Shown: positions 25,830-35,406, counted from the stretch's first letter. The stretch is DNA of 64,000 nucleotides from Photobacterium sp. DA100 (GCF_029223585.1 NZ_CP119423.1:1984001-2048000); one strand, 5' to 3'. Translations and numbers: made by a program. Notes: generated by a model from the sequence alone, not told the origin.

Positions 25830-25985
25830 CGTTCTTTTTCTTTAACGTTAGCTGATACTAAAGAGTGACGATGTAGCAACTGAGCGACTATAACCTGATG
25901 TTATACCCCTGAAACATTTAAGTATTCGTGCTTTTTTCAAGGCTCGATTATGGTGTCGTTACACTAAAAGAACCAAGGATGAATC

Positions 25986-26990
25986 ATGCAAATTCCACAG
26001 CCTTACTTATTGTTTCTCGGTGATGTTACAGACCCTCTTGCCGCCAAGACAGCCAGAGGGATCCTGCAATGGCGCCCAGAAATCTGTACTGGCCAGCTAA
26101 GGTTGACACCAGAAACAGTCAGCCTCGGGCTGGCCGATCTTTCTCTTGCCGATGCCTATGCGAAAGGCGCAAGGACTCTGGTGCTGGGAACTGCCAATGC
26201 CGGTGGCTTCATACCTCAAACTTGGCTACCAACTCTGGAACAGGCATTGGATATTGGCTTTAATTTAGCCTCCGGTATGCACCAGCGCTTGGGAGACAAT
26301 AGGCTACTGGCGCAAAGAGCCAGCACCAATAGCTGTGAGCTGTTCGACGTTCGCCATTTTGATGGTGAGCTTGAGGTAGGTAACGGGAAAGCCCGTGCGG
26401 GAAAACGCCTTCTTACCGTCGGTACTGACTGCTCGGTTGGTAAAATGTACACCTCGCTCGCCCTAGAGAAAGAGATGAACCAACAAGGGCTAGACGCTCA
26501 GTTTTGCGCTACGGGACAGACCGGTATCTTTATTTCCGGCAAAGGTATCGCCATCGATGCCGTTGTGGCAGATTTCATTTCTGGTGCAACTGAAGCCATT
26601 AGCCCTGATTTTAATGATCATGATTGGGATATCATTGAAGGCCAAGGTTCACTGCTCAATCCCGCTTTTGCCGGAGTCAGTATGGGACTGCTGCATGGTG
26701 CTCAGCCTGATGCAATGGTGCTATGCCACGAAGTTGGGCGCAAGCATATCCGCCACCTTCCCCACATGCCTATGCCAGCGCTGGACACTGTTATGGCAGC
26801 GAACCTCACTGCCGCTCGTCTAACCAACCCAAGGGCAACATTTGTCGGGATCTGCCTCAATACATCAGCATTAAACGAAAACGAGGCCCGGACCTACTGC
26901 AAGCAGTTGGCAAGCCAATATCAGTTGCCTGTTACCGATCCTGTTCGTTTTGGCGTTTCAGCCATAGCCGAGCAACTTCACCAGCTATAA
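25986..26990 (+). CDS. dgcN: D-glutamate N-acetyltransferase DgcN (DUF1611 family)
   Basis: A 334-residue cytoplasmic protein of the DUF1611 family: N-terminal Rossmann-like half, then a P-loop half with GTDCSVGK (146-153) and GQTGIFISGKG. In marine bacteria DgcN acetylates D-glutamate to N-acetyl-D-glutamate, which DgcA then converts to the L form for normal glutamate metabolism. The next gene, 11 bases on, is the matching enolase-superfamily epimerase, so the pair is diagnostic. AAGGA precedes the ATG. Identity rests on the family plus pairing; older annotations would say DUF1611 protein. Confidence 0.8.
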   Translation: MQIPQPYLLFLGDVTDPLAAKTARGILQWRPEICTGQLRLTPETVSLGLADLSLADAYAKGARTLVLGTANAGGFIPQTWLPTLEQALDIGFNLASGMHQRLGDNRLLAQRASTNSCELFDVRHFDGELEVGNGKARAGKRLLTVGTDCSVGKMYTSLALEKEMNQQGLDAQFCATGQTGIFISGKGIAIDAVVADFISGATEAISPDFNDHDWDIIEGQGSLLNPAFAGVSMGLLHGAQPDAMVLCHEVGRKHIRHLPHMPMPALDTVMAANLTAARLTNPRATFVGICLNTSALNENEARTYCKQLASQYQLPVTDPVRFGVSAIAEQLHQL

Positions 26991-27001
26991 GAGGATCCGT
27001 T

Positions 27002-27976
27002 GTGAAATTTTCTGCCCGTCACGAACGATTTGAGCTCGCAAGACCCTTTGTCATAGCCCGCGGTAGCCGCACCCACCAAGATGTTGTCGTTGCGACGTTT
27101 AAGGTAGGCGATCATTGCGCAAGCGCCGAATGTACACCGTATGCCAGGTACGGTGAGAGTATAGATAGCGTGATCGAACAAATTGAGCACTTCAATCGAC
27201 TGCTTGAACAACACCCAACCCTGTCAGCCCGAGCTGTGCAGCAAGAACTCGTTCCCCAATTGCCTGCAGGTGCAGCAAGAAATGCTATCGATTGTGCTCT
27301 CTGGCGATTCAACGCCGAGACGAGTTTTCCTACGCCACTTTTTGACATTAAGCCTCAAATAGTCACGGCTCTGACCGTTTCTATCGATACACCTGCAAAA
27401 ATGGCTAGGCAAGCACGCGAGTTATGCCTCCAAGGTGCAAAACTACTCAAAGTAAAGCTTGATGCCGAAAACGTAATTGAGCGTGTTGCTGCCGTTCGCG
27501 AGCAGGCCCCCGAGTGTGAGATTATTCTCGATGCCAACGAAGCATGGGAAAACCTACCGTTGTCAGAGCTCTTCCAGGCATTGACTAGCTATGACATTCG
27601 CATGATTGAGCAACCGGTTCCCGCCGGCAAAGACGGGTTATTAAAAGGCATCCCGCATCCTATTCCCCTTTGCGCCGATGAAAGTTGCCATACCAGCGAT
27701 GACATTGCCGGGATGATCGGATGCTACGAAATGGTGAACATCAAACTGGATAAAACCGGCGGGTTGACCGAAGCGATCAAGCTCGCTGACCAAGCAAGGA
27801 AGCAGGGATTGGATATCATGGTAGGCTGTATGGTTGGTACTTCACTTGCCATGGAAGCCGCTCTTCCCGTTGCCAGCCAAGCTGACTTGGTCGACCTTGA
27901 TGGGCCTGTACTGCTCAAAAATGACAGGGAGAACGGCTTGATATACCAGAATGGGAGGCTAGTGACTAGTCAGTAG
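27002..27976 (+). CDS. dgcA: N-acetyl-D-glutamate racemase DgcA / dipeptide epimerase family
   Basis: A 324-residue enolase-superfamily enzyme of the muconate-lactonising/Ala-Glu epimerase type. Catalytic residues are visible: KVK (Lys150, Lys152), metal ligands Asp177 (LDANE), Glu203 (IEQPV) and Asp226 (ADES), and the opposite-face Lys248 in NIKLDKTGG. With dgcN upstream it probably epimerises N-acetyl-D-glutamate; L-Ala-D/L-Glu epimerase is the alternative for this sequence class. The start is GTG 27002 with AGAGGA just upstream; the frame is open far into dgcN. A terminator follows. Confidence 0.82.
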   Translation: MKFSARHERFELARPFVIARGSRTHQDVVVATFKVGDHCASAECTPYARYGESIDSVIEQIEHFNRLLEQHPTLSARAVQQELVPQLPAGAARNAIDCALWRFNAETSFPTPLFDIKPQIVTALTVSIDTPAKMARQARELCLQGAKLLKVKLDAENVIERVAAVREQAPECEIILDANEAWENLPLSELFQALTSYDIRMIEQPVPAGKDGLLKGIPHPIPLCADESCHTSDDIAGMIGCYEMVNIKLDKTGGLTEAIKLADQARKQGLDIMVGCMVGTSLAMEAALPVASQADLVDLDGPVLLKNDRENGLIYQNGRLVTSQ

Positions 27977-27988
27977 TTGAGTGAAATG

Positions 27989-28020
27989 AAAGCGCAGGCC
28001 ATGTATTTGGCTTGCGCTTT
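27989..28020. terminator. Bidirectional terminator between dgcA and BCCT genes
   Basis: Twelve-base stem AAAGCGCAGGCC/GGCTTGCGCTTT (one G-U), loop of eight bases, between convergent genes. Confidence 0.8.
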
Positions 28021-28038
28021 ATCTACTTACTGGTTTTA

Positions 28039-29607
28039 CTACGGCTGACTGGCAACAGGTGCCGTTTCCCAATGCGGCTGGGACTCGGCTGTAGCTTTTT
28101 TGTCCTGCATTCGCAACACCGCGATTGGGCCAGTGATCAAGGTCACAGCGACTAACATAGACACCGGCACCGCCGTGATCACGATGAACGATTGTAACGC
28201 ATTCAAGCCACCGTCGCCTGCCAGCAACAGCACCCCAGCGATAATGCCCATCGCCAAGGCCCAGAACAAACGCTGTGCCTTAGACGGCTGGTTGTCACCC
28301 GATACAACAAGGGCAATGGAGTAAGCCATTGAGTCGCCGGTAGTCACAACAAAAGTCGTTGTCAGTACCAAAAATGCCGGAATCAACAGCTCGTTAAACG
28401 GTAATTGCGCCAGTGATGCCAGTAATACCGCAGGAAGGCCAGAGTCGGCAAGCGGCCCCGAAATGCTGCCAGGCACCTGAAGCTCGAAGAAGATCCCTGT
28501 CCCCCCCAATACGGTAAACCAGAAATTGGTCACGATTGGCGCTGCCACCGCAATCGTCAGGATCAGCTCGCGTATGCTGCGACCCTCAGAAATTCGCGCA
28601 ATGAAAATCGCCATCATCGGAGCGAAACCAATAAACCAGCCCCAGAAGAACCAGGTCCACCATTGACTCCACGCAGGACTTCCGGCATTCACACTCATCT
28701 CCGGCAGGTGCTGAATATAAGACGCAAACGCCAGACCAAAATGCTCGAAGATGAACTGAGTCGGACCGAACACCAACATCACTAGAAGCAATGCAAATGC
28801 GCCGATAATATTGAAACGGCTTAACCACTGCAGTCCCTTGTCCATCCCGGTAAAGGCTGAAAGCGAGTAGATTGACACCACCACAGCCAAAATGACCATC
28901 TGCGCTGAAGCGTTGTTTTCAATCCCTGCAACCACTTCTAGGCTATAACCCAGCTGCGAAGCCAGGAAACCAATCGGACCGATAGTCCCTGCCGCGACCG
29001 CAATAATTGAGCAGGCATCGATAACGGAACCGACCCAGTGGTTTTCCAACTTGTTGCCCACAACAGGATACAGCAGAGCTCGCGGACGTAGTTTTACCCC
29101 GCCCTGATGATGGGCATACATTAGAACAATCGTTGCCAAGGTGCCTAGCGCAGCCCACGCTAGGAAACCCCAATGCATAAAACTTTGACTCAGTGCCGGA
29201 ACAACAGCAGACGCAGATTGTGCATCGACCCCATCAAACGTCGGCGGTATCGTCATAAAGTGGTAGATAGGCTCAGCGGCCGACCAGAACACACCGCCTC
29301 CCGCAAGCAATGTACACATGATCATCGCCAGCCAGCGGAAGGTACCTATTGTAGGCTTACTATTTGACGCCCCCAATCGCTGTTTGCCATATGGGCTAAC
29401 AGCAATCATCAGTGCAATAACGAGGTTCGTCACCATCAGCCACTGCCAAAACTGGCCAAATGCGGCGGTGGAATAGGAAAAAGCGGTATCAATGATCTGA
29501 CCGATAAGGGTCAAATCATAGAGGGAAAACAGGAGGAACAGCCCCAAGAAACCAATCGTTAGAACTGAAACTTTTTTATCGCTACCTTTTAGGGTATTGC
29601 TTAGCAT
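28039..29607 (-). CDS. BCCT family transporter
   Basis: A 522-residue inner-membrane transporter with about twelve membrane segments of the betaine/choline/carnitine family. The characteristic Trp-rich segment WSQWWTWFFWGWFIGFAP is present, along with FSAAEP-like FWSAAEPIYHF. Substrates are usually quaternary amines or sulfonium osmolytes such as betaine, choline, carnitine or DMSP. The exact substrate cannot be read. It is convergent with dgcNA and faces away from the oxidoreductase gene upstream. The C-terminal tail is short, so osmosensing by a long tail is unlikely. Confidence 0.9.
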   Translation of the reverse strand: MLSNTLKGSDKKVSVLTIGFLGLFLLFSLYDLTLIGQIIDTAFSYSTAAFGQFWQWLMVTNLVIALMIAVSPYGKQRLGASNSKPTIGTFRWLAMIMCTLLAGGGVFWSAAEPIYHFMTIPPTFDGVDAQSASAVVPALSQSFMHWGFLAWAALGTLATIVLMYAHHQGGVKLRPRALLYPVVGNKLENHWVGSVIDACSIIAVAAGTIGPIGFLASQLGYSLEVVAGIENNASAQMVILAVVVSIYSLSAFTGMDKGLQWLSRFNIIGAFALLLVMLVFGPTQFIFEHFGLAFASYIQHLPEMSVNAGSPAWSQWWTWFFWGWFIGFAPMMAIFIARISEGRSIRELILTIAVAAPIVTNFWFTVLGGTGIFFELQVPGSISGPLADSGLPAVLLASLAQLPFNELLIPAFLVLTTTFVVTTGDSMAYSIALVVSGDNQPSKAQRLFWALAMGIIAGVLLLAGDGGLNALQSFIVITAVPVSMLVAVTLITGPIAVLRMQDKKATAESQPHWETAPVASQP

Positions 29608-29863
29608 AATAATCTCACGGTGTGTGTGAGGGGCGGCACTTTAACAGCTCGCCCGCCACCATACCAGTGAAATATTTCTTTATATTTTATAATTACAACT
29701 CAGAGATCTAGCTGTAAAAACAGACAACCAAGCAAAATAGTCAGCTATTATAGTGAGTTATAGCACCTATCAATCATTTCGCTTCAAATGTTTTGAACAC
29801 GAAATATTTTTTGTGACACAGTTCAAAAAGCCACCAACAACAAAGCATGATACCGCATGTAAC

Positions 29864-30823
29864 TCACCCGTTACTTACCTCACGGACAACATGTTCCGCC
29901 AACAAATGGCTATGCAAGTTGCGCTGGGTCAACGAGAGAGATTGCTTTCCGGCCCTTACCACATCAAGCCAATGCTCTGCCATTGCATGGAAGCCCTTCG
30001 CGGCAAGCATTGGTGTCCAGTCGGCCAACTTGATTCTCTCTTCTTTGTTTTTAAGCCAGCGGCTTCCTTCAGCGAAAGAGTCAAATCGGTAGCTGGCATT
30101 GCGGTAGTTTGCTGTCACTGTCTCCATCGTCGCCCCGTGCTGGCGGTTCATTGAGGCATGAAACAAGGTTTCTCCCTGTTGCCATTGCACATCCAGTCGC
30201 CCCAGTAGATTTCGGCCCACGTTTTGGGCTGACTGAGTCGTAATGTAGAGCTCTTCAGGTGCAATGCTTGCGTTGAGGTTGATGCTATCTAGCGGATGGA
30301 TGAAGTCATCAAAGATGAAGCTTCGAGTTTCACCCGGTAAGTCATGGCGATGCTTCTCCCAGCGCAATGATAACAATGGCTCTGAAGATGGTTGGGTTTC
30401 AGGCAACGCGTCTACACCAGCCAGACCCGGAAGATGGGTTTTATACAGGGGTATATAGCGGCGGTTAAACCCCATGAACAAAGGGGTCTGCTTACGTTCA
30501 GCCAAATCGTAGAGACGTTCGCATTGCTCATAGTTATCAGCCAGAGGCTTATCAACAAACACCGGTAGCCCGAGATTCAAGAAAAAGGCAGCCAACACAG
30601 GATGTGAAACCGTTGCACTGTGGATCATAACGGCATCGATATCGGCTTTAACCAGATCCGCATAATCAGTATAGGCCTCAGTAACATGATATTTTTTCGT
30701 CAGCCGCTGCAAACGCTCTGGGTTACGTGTGCAAAAAACCCACTCAACATTCTCCAGTTGGGTAAGTACCGGCAAATATGCCTTTACAGCGATATCGCCT
30801 AATCCTATTGCGGCTATCTTCAT
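29864..30823 (-). CDS. Gfo/Idh/MocA family oxidoreductase
   Basis: A 319-residue NAD(P)-dependent oxidoreductase. The N-terminal Rossmann fold starts MKIAAIGLGDIAVKAYLPVL; the EKP-like motif is VDKPLADNYEQ. The C-terminal half is the GFO/IDH domain. It resembles the E. coli MviM/YceM group, whose substrate is unknown. AGGGA lies six bases before the ATG. The 255 bases between this gene and the BCCT gene hold no other ORF. Confidence 0.85.
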   Translation of the reverse strand: MKIAAIGLGDIAVKAYLPVLTQLENVEWVFCTRNPERLQRLTKKYHVTEAYTDYADLVKADIDAVMIHSATVSHPVLAAFFLNLGLPVFVDKPLADNYEQCERLYDLAERKQTPLFMGFNRRYIPLYKTHLPGLAGVDALPETQPSSEPLLSLRWEKHRHDLPGETRSFIFDDFIHPLDSINLNASIAPEELYITTQSAQNVGRNLLGRLDVQWQQGETLFHASMNRQHGATMETVTANYRNASYRFDSFAEGSRWLKNKEERIKLADWTPMLAAKGFHAMAEHWLDVVRAGKQSLSLTQRNLHSHLLAEHVVREVSNG

Positions 30824-30928
30824 CTTATTCCCTACTAAACTTAATCTAACGACTTATGACACTTATTTTACTTTTTAAACAGTAAACTCTGCTAGAATCC
30901 CGTCTCCATTTTATGAAGTGTATTGATT

Positions 30929-31681
30929 ATGTTCCTCCGTCCATTCATTGAAAGAAAAATACCCGGCCTTATCGCGTTGCTGCTGATGACCACCCTGTTA
31001 TCCATCGTGCTGGTATTCTATTCTCAGGCTAACCTGGATGGACCTGTATCGGCCGTTAGCGGCATGTTTTTCTCGCTGTTAACCCACTCTGCCGGGAACC
31101 CTGGTTTTTTGGTCTCTGTCGCCGTTTTCATGCTTATTCCCGTGGTGCTCAAGCTGCCTAGGAAGGCACTATTCAAGCTGGGAGTTCAGTTTGCCCTTCT
31201 GCTCGCACTTAGCTTTGTGGCAAAAACCGTGATGAAACATATTACAGAGGTTCCGCGCCCATACACCCATCAACTGCAATCCATGCATATCGTGGATAGC
31301 CCACAGGCCTTTTATGCTCTGAGCGATACAGAGAAAGATTCGGCGGTAAAACAGGCAAGCAAAAGTGTCAGCCAGTGGCGTATTGCTCATTGGCAAGGTG
31401 AAACTAACTATTCGCTACCTTCCGGGCACACTATCTTTACCGCTGTATGTGTGGCTTTTTGGGGAGGTTTCTTTTTAAGACGCCGCCAAATTATTCCGGC
31501 CGGTATCATCATTATCTGGGCTGTAGGCGTTGGGATCAGCCGCATTTGGCTTGGTATGCACTGGCCGTCAGACCTACTGGCATCCATTTTTGGGGCCGCA
31601 TGCTTGTACATGTGTATCCCTGAATGGGGGGTATCCCCGGCAGCCCAGCCTAATTCGCAAAAAATCCTGCAACGAAGATAG
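30929..31681 (+). CDS. pgpB: PAP2-family phosphatase, PgpB-like
   Basis: A 250-residue inner-membrane phosphatase that dephosphorylates phosphatidylglycerophosphate and undecaprenyl pyrophosphate in E. coli. The three PAP2 motifs are visible: KTVMKHITEVPRP (motif 1), YSLPSGHT with catalytic His (motif 2) and SRIWLGMHWPSD (motif 3). About six membrane segments are predicted, and the length matches PgpB (254). ATG 30929 is preferred; an in-frame TTG at 30923 adds two residues. It is divergent from the oxidoreductase gene. Confidence 0.88.
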   Translation: MFLRPFIERKIPGLIALLLMTTLLSIVLVFYSQANLDGPVSAVSGMFFSLLTHSAGNPGFLVSVAVFMLIPVVLKLPRKALFKLGVQFALLLALSFVAKTVMKHITEVPRPYTHQLQSMHIVDSPQAFYALSDTEKDSAVKQASKSVSQWRIAHWQGETNYSLPSGHTIFTAVCVAFWGGFFLRRRQIIPAGIIIIWAVGVGISRIWLGMHWPSDLLASIFGAACLYMCIPEWGVSPAAQPNSQKILQRR

Positions 31682-31725
31682 CGCTTCCCCCACTACCCGA
31701 CGGACCTGTCCTCTCCCCAACAAAA

Positions 31726-31770
31726 ACACCTCTGCGACTGGTTTTACTTGAAAACCAACCGCAGAGGTGT
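31726..31770. terminator. Hairpin terminator between pgpB and HTH gene
   Basis: Eleven-base stem ACACCTCTGCG/CGCAGAGGTGT with an inner GGTTTT/AAAACC stem. On the minus strand it is followed by a T-run, so it ends the HTH gene transcript; it probably also serves pgpB. Confidence 0.8.
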
Positions 31771-31801
31771 CAATAAACAGCCTAGTTAATATCAGCCTCT
31801 T

Positions 31802-32161
31802 TTAATGCACTTCAACACTGTGTACATATTCAACAACCAGTTGATTGCCACTGTATCGTACATTCTTAATATCGCCGTCAACAATGAAAGTGTTGGTTAG
31901 AGTGACGGAACTTGGCAGCTCGGCACCAACCTGATTACGAAGCGAAGGCAGTGTCAGCACAGGGTCGACGCCAATATAGCTACAGAACTGAGTGACAAAC
32001 CGGTGCTCTAGCGGAACACTGCCACGAAGGATGTCAGAAAAAACCAACTGGCTGACCCCAAGACGCTTTGCCATCTCAATTTGAGTCACTCGCATTTTCG
32101 CCTTATAGCTCATCCAAGTATCATGAAGAACCTGACGGTCTTGTTCAGTATATTGCATCAT
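31802..32161 (-). CDS. XRE-type helix-turn-helix protein
   Basis: A 119-residue putative DNA-binding protein. Residues about 15-60 (KAKMRVTQIEMAKRLGVSQLVFSDILRG) form an XRE/Cro-like helix-turn-helix. The C-terminal half contains short beta-like stretches and no known domain. ATG 32161 or 32158 fits AAGGA upstream; the frame to 32209 lacks a ribosome site. It is monocistronic with its own terminator. The target is unknown. Confidence 0.75.
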   Translation of the reverse strand: MMQYTEQDRQVLHDTWMSYKAKMRVTQIEMAKRLGVSQLVFSDILRGSVPLEHRFVTQFCSYIGVDPVLTLPSLRNQVGAELPSSVTLTNTFIVDGDIKNVRYSGNQLVVEYVHSVEVH

Positions 32162-32429
32162 AGTTTCCTTGCGCACTGTGCCACGCGCATTTGTATTTTT
32201 TCGTTGCACTTATTTAAGCCGATCGCACAATAGGTTTTGTCAGAGAAAAGTAAGGCTTCATCGCTTTCCAAGCCACGTCACACAAGGGTTGAGCGCAAAA
32301 AATGGAAAAATAATGTCCGATCATGGACTTGTTACTTTTTGTCCAAAAACGAGCCCGGCTTGCTGTTGAGATTGCTCAATTTCGAAAATGCCGGATATAA
32401 TGTGCTTGTCCGTTTGAATTGGGTTATCT

Positions 32430-32813
32430 ATGCGCCTACAAAAGATGATTGCCAACATTGTCATCATCATGATGCTGTTTATTTCAGTAGCATCACGTGC
32501 AGCTGCGCCTCAATACCCCTCGATGGACGCCCATGGCTGTAGCGCAACTGCATTAATATCACCCTGTTGTACACAGAAAGCCAGCATCATCACTTTGGCT
32601 TCCCAACCCGGTGAACACTGCGATACGGCCGGCACTGCATCTTCAGATAAGTGCTGCCAAGACAACCAATGCCACTCAGGACAAGTTCCGCCGGCCATCC
32701 TCGCCGATGAGCTTGTTGTCGCGCCTCTCGAAGGCCTGCACTATTACAAAGAATTTGAAGGCTCCAATCGTCTGTTCAAAAGAGCCATATTCCGCCCCCC
32801 TGTCACTGCTTAA
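32430..32813 (+). CDS. Cysteine-rich exported protein next to DUF411 gene
   Basis: A 127-residue protein with signal peptide 1-25 (ending SRAAA) and eight cysteines plus several His in the mature part: HGCSATALISPCC, HCDTAG, KCCQDNQCHSG. The Cys/His spacing suggests metal binding or disulfides. Short Cys-rich exported proteins accompany copper-resistance genes in other gammaproteobacteria, and the next gene is a DUF411 metal-resistance protein, so a metal-linked role is inferred. I do not recognise a named family. Confidence 0.65.
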   Translation: MRLQKMIANIVIIMMLFISVASRAAAPQYPSMDAHGCSATALISPCCTQKASIITLASQPGEHCDTAGTASSDKCCQDNQCHSGQVPPAILADELVVAPLEGLHYYKEFEGSNRLFKRAIFRPPVTA

Positions 32814-32927
32814 TTGTGGTTGGCCACAAACCCAGCCTCTTGCGCACACATGTTGTAAGCGCAGTAAAGCCTTCTCTTAAGCAAGTTAAAACACTTAAAA
32901 TCAACAACTTATTGACAGGATATATTT

Positions 32928-33377
32928 ATGAAAACGTCTTCGAAAGCCCTAATTGCAACTGCACTGATTGTAACCAGTACCTTCTCATTTGCCCAAGTGA
33001 TCAAAGGGACGAATTACCAGTCGCCATACTGCGGCTGCTGTAAAGAGTGGGTTAAGCACATGGAAGATAATGGCTTCGAGCTAGAAATGGTGTACAAAGA
33101 AAATATGACACCAACCAAAATTGATTTGGGTATCCGCCCTAATTATGCCTCTTGCCACACTGCAGAAATTGAGGGTTATACCTTTGAAGGCCACGTGCCG
33201 GCTGAAGACATCCTTCGTTTTATCGAATCGAAGCCTGAACGTATGATCGGTCTGGCAGTTCCGGGAATGCCTATGGGCTCGCCAGGAATGGAGTACAACG
33301 ATCAGAAAGATCCTTATGAAGTGCTGGCCTTCGATGAGAACGGCCGTACTATGGTATGGTCACGTCATAATCAATAA
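32928..33377 (+). CDS. DUF411 family metal-binding protein (CopG-like)
   Basis: A 149-residue periplasmic protein with signal peptide 1-22 (ending SFA). The DUF411 core is complete: SPYCGCCKEWVKHMEDNGFE with a CGCC motif, SCHTAEIEGYTFEGHVPA, and GLAVPGMPMGSPGME. The family is found in copper/silver resistance clusters and is thought to bind metal in the periplasm. It is 114 bases after the Cys-rich gene on the same strand. A 12-bp palindrome follows. Confidence 0.88.
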   Translation: MKTSSKALIATALIVTSTFSFAQVIKGTNYQSPYCGCCKEWVKHMEDNGFELEMVYKENMTPTKIDLGIRPNYASCHTAEIEGYTFEGHVPAEDILRFIESKPERMIGLAVPGMPMGSPGMEYNDQKDPYEVLAFDENGRTMVWSRHNQ

Positions 33378-33393
33378 TCGCTGACCATATATG

Positions 33394-33421
33394 ACCAAAG
33401 GCGCCGTTTGGCGCCTTTGGT
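33394..33421. terminator. Twelve-base-pair palindrome between convergent genes
   Basis: ACCAAAGGCGCC/GGCGCCTTTGGT, perfect, with loop GTTT. It lacks a downstream T-run, but its position after DUF411 and before the convergent gene favours a terminator. Confidence 0.6.
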
Positions 33422-33438
33422 AGGGATTGACACAGTAG

Positions 33439-34401
33439 CTACAGCATATCAAACCACTGACGATTAGGATCTTGCTGCTCGGCCCAGTCCGGCTCAAGCT
33501 CTCGATGCTCCAGATAGACCTGCATGGCAGTAAAATAACTAAATGCGGTCAATTCTGAATCGGAACCAAAATGCTCAAAGAACGCATCTTCTTGCTCGGC
33601 TAACTGATTCAGGGTTTTGATACCTTGTCTGAGGACCCATTGCGTAGCATGCGTTGGAATGAGGGTTCGATGCAAAATCAACTCGGCAATATCGCCAACT
33701 TTCACATCAACCCCCTTACTTTTCTTCTGCTCTGGCAATGACATGGCCGCCTCTTCCGCAAGTAGGGCTTTCAGGCTATCGATACTGGCTTCGCGCTCAG
33801 CGGCCGAATACCCATAGGTAGTTTTGGCAAAACGGACAGCATAGGACAAACGGTCACGCCCAACGACTTCAACAACGTCTTCAAGATATTGCTGCGGAAT
33901 ATTATAAGCTTTTGCCAGTTGCTCCACAGCATGACTCAGGCTGGTATAGGTAATACCATCAAACTGAATATGAAAACCAGTACTCAAGGCCGCAACCGGT
34001 AACCCGTCAATAGTCAGGGGCCAGCCTTGGTAGTTCACCCGAGCTTTGGCAATTTCAAACATGGCCCAAGCACTTTCGCGAAAGCCTTCGAGAGCTTTTC
34101 CTTCAAACTCCGACTGCTCCAGTTCCTCCTTGGTCCAGTTCACCCCTATCTGCAAATGCTTTTGGTATTTGCGATGGAGCTGCTCTTTCACCTTATCGCG
34201 TAGCAATTCCAAATCACTGGCTTTTATCCCTTTACAAAGGCCGTAACATTCCTGGCAGCTAGGCAGGAGCACTGGCAAGGTTTGGTGATCATAATTAGGC
34301 GACGGCATGAAAGCGTACGATTCAAAATAGGGCTCACCGCAGAACCAACAGGTATGGCGATATTCAAAGGGTACGTCAACGGATTGGTAGGTCGCTGTCA
34401 T
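33439..34401 (-). CDS. Protein of unknown function with CxxC...CxxC zinc-like motif
   Basis: A 320-residue soluble protein. Near its N-terminus HTCWFCGEPYF and about 30 residues later SCQECYGLC form a paired-cysteine zinc-knuckle of the kind seen in HNH-like or treble-clef proteins. No catalytic HNH histidines are evident. The remainder is helical and acidic, with SFQ-like repeats absent. ATG 34401 is preferred with AGGT upstream; the frame continues to 34461 without a ribosome site. I do not recognise the family. Confidence 0.65.
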   Translation of the reverse strand: MTATYQSVDVPFEYRHTCWFCGEPYFESYAFMPSPNYDHQTLPVLLPSCQECYGLCKGIKASDLELLRDKVKEQLHRKYQKHLQIGVNWTKEELEQSEFEGKALEGFRESAWAMFEIAKARVNYQGWPLTIDGLPVAALSTGFHIQFDGITYTSLSHAVEQLAKAYNIPQQYLEDVVEVVGRDRLSYAVRFAKTTYGYSAAEREASIDSLKALLAEEAAMSLPEQKKSKGVDVKVGDIAELILHRTLIPTHATQWVLRQGIKTLNQLAEQEDAFFEHFGSDSELTAFSYFTAMQVYLEHRELEPDWAEQQDPNRQWFDML

Positions 34402-34676
34402 AGCAAAGATACCTGAAGTGAAAACTGTGAATATTATGCGTTCCCGATAGCCAAGACTCAAGAAGGAGCGTCATCAACTGTTTGATATTAACCACCGAGC
34501 ACAACAAAATCAGCGCTCCCTGTTACTCAGTGCCAGCATCGCTGACGGAGTGTTTTACTGCTGCGAGAGGTGTATATTTTTCCCGTAAAAACTGAATAAA
34601 CTATCCGCGCAAGACAATTGTGCTGACTATGGGAACACGTTAAAATGTGTGCCCTTTTCAATCATGGTGCAATCGA

Positions 34677-35372
34677 ATGTCTGAACAGAAGCGAAAGGCG
34701 CTCAAAAAAATTGCAAAATGCCTCGAGCTGGGTAACTCCGCCAATGTCAATGAAGCCGCGCAAGCCATAAAAATGGCGCATCGCTTGATGCTGAAATACG
34801 GCCTTGAGCAAGATGACATCGAGTTTATCCAGATGGGCAAAACCAAGACGAAGACCCTGCTTCCGGCCGACATCAGCCAGCAGATATTGAAGATCATCCG
34901 TGGCATCAACCGCCGCTTTGGTGTTGAATGTGTGCTGACAAACCACAAAGGACTCAAGCAGGCCGAGTTCATTGGTGTCGCTGAGCGTGCGATCTTTGCT
35001 GCCTTTGCTTTTGACATCGTATATCGTGAAATGAACCAGCAAACGGGCCAATTCAGAAACAGCTTTCAGGGCACCGGAACCAGCAATGCTGAAGTGTCTC
35101 GCCGGGTATCCTCGTTTCTTGCCGGCTGGCTTGAAGGCGCCCTGGAGAAGCTCCCCGAGCTCAACACCGATGACGACCATGATAAGCGCATGACAAACTT
35201 CATCGACAAAGAGTTCAAGAACCTTGACCGAGAAACCTTCAAAAAGCAGCTTCAGGAGGCTATGAATGCCCTTACCGATGACTACGAAAAAGGAATGAAG
35301 AAAGGCCGTGCGATTTCAGTGAACCGCCCTGTTGCCGGAGAAAAAGCATTTCAACCTAAGCTGCTTTCGTAA
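34677..35372 (+). CDS. DUF2786 domain protein
   Basis: A 231-residue cytoplasmic protein. The N-terminal 45 residues (ALKKIAKCLELGNSANVNEAAQAIKMAHRLMLKYGLE) are the DUF2786 domain, a short helical module common in bacteria and phages. The central and C-terminal parts are helical and charged, with GWLEGALEKL and a basic tail. Its function is not known. ATG 34677 was chosen because DUF2786 begins right after it. The ribosome site is weak. Confidence 0.75.
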   Translation: MSEQKRKALKKIAKCLELGNSANVNEAAQAIKMAHRLMLKYGLEQDDIEFIQMGKTKTKTLLPADISQQILKIIRGINRRFGVECVLTNHKGLKQAEFIGVAERAIFAAFAFDIVYREMNQQTGQFRNSFQGTGTSNAEVSRRVSSFLAGWLEGALEKLPELNTDDDHDKRMTNFIDKEFKNLDRETFKKQLQEAMNALTDDYEKGMKKGRAISVNRPVAGEKAFQPKLLS

Positions 35373-35406
35373 TAATCATGATACTCGAAGCAGCAATCTG
35401 TTGCCG

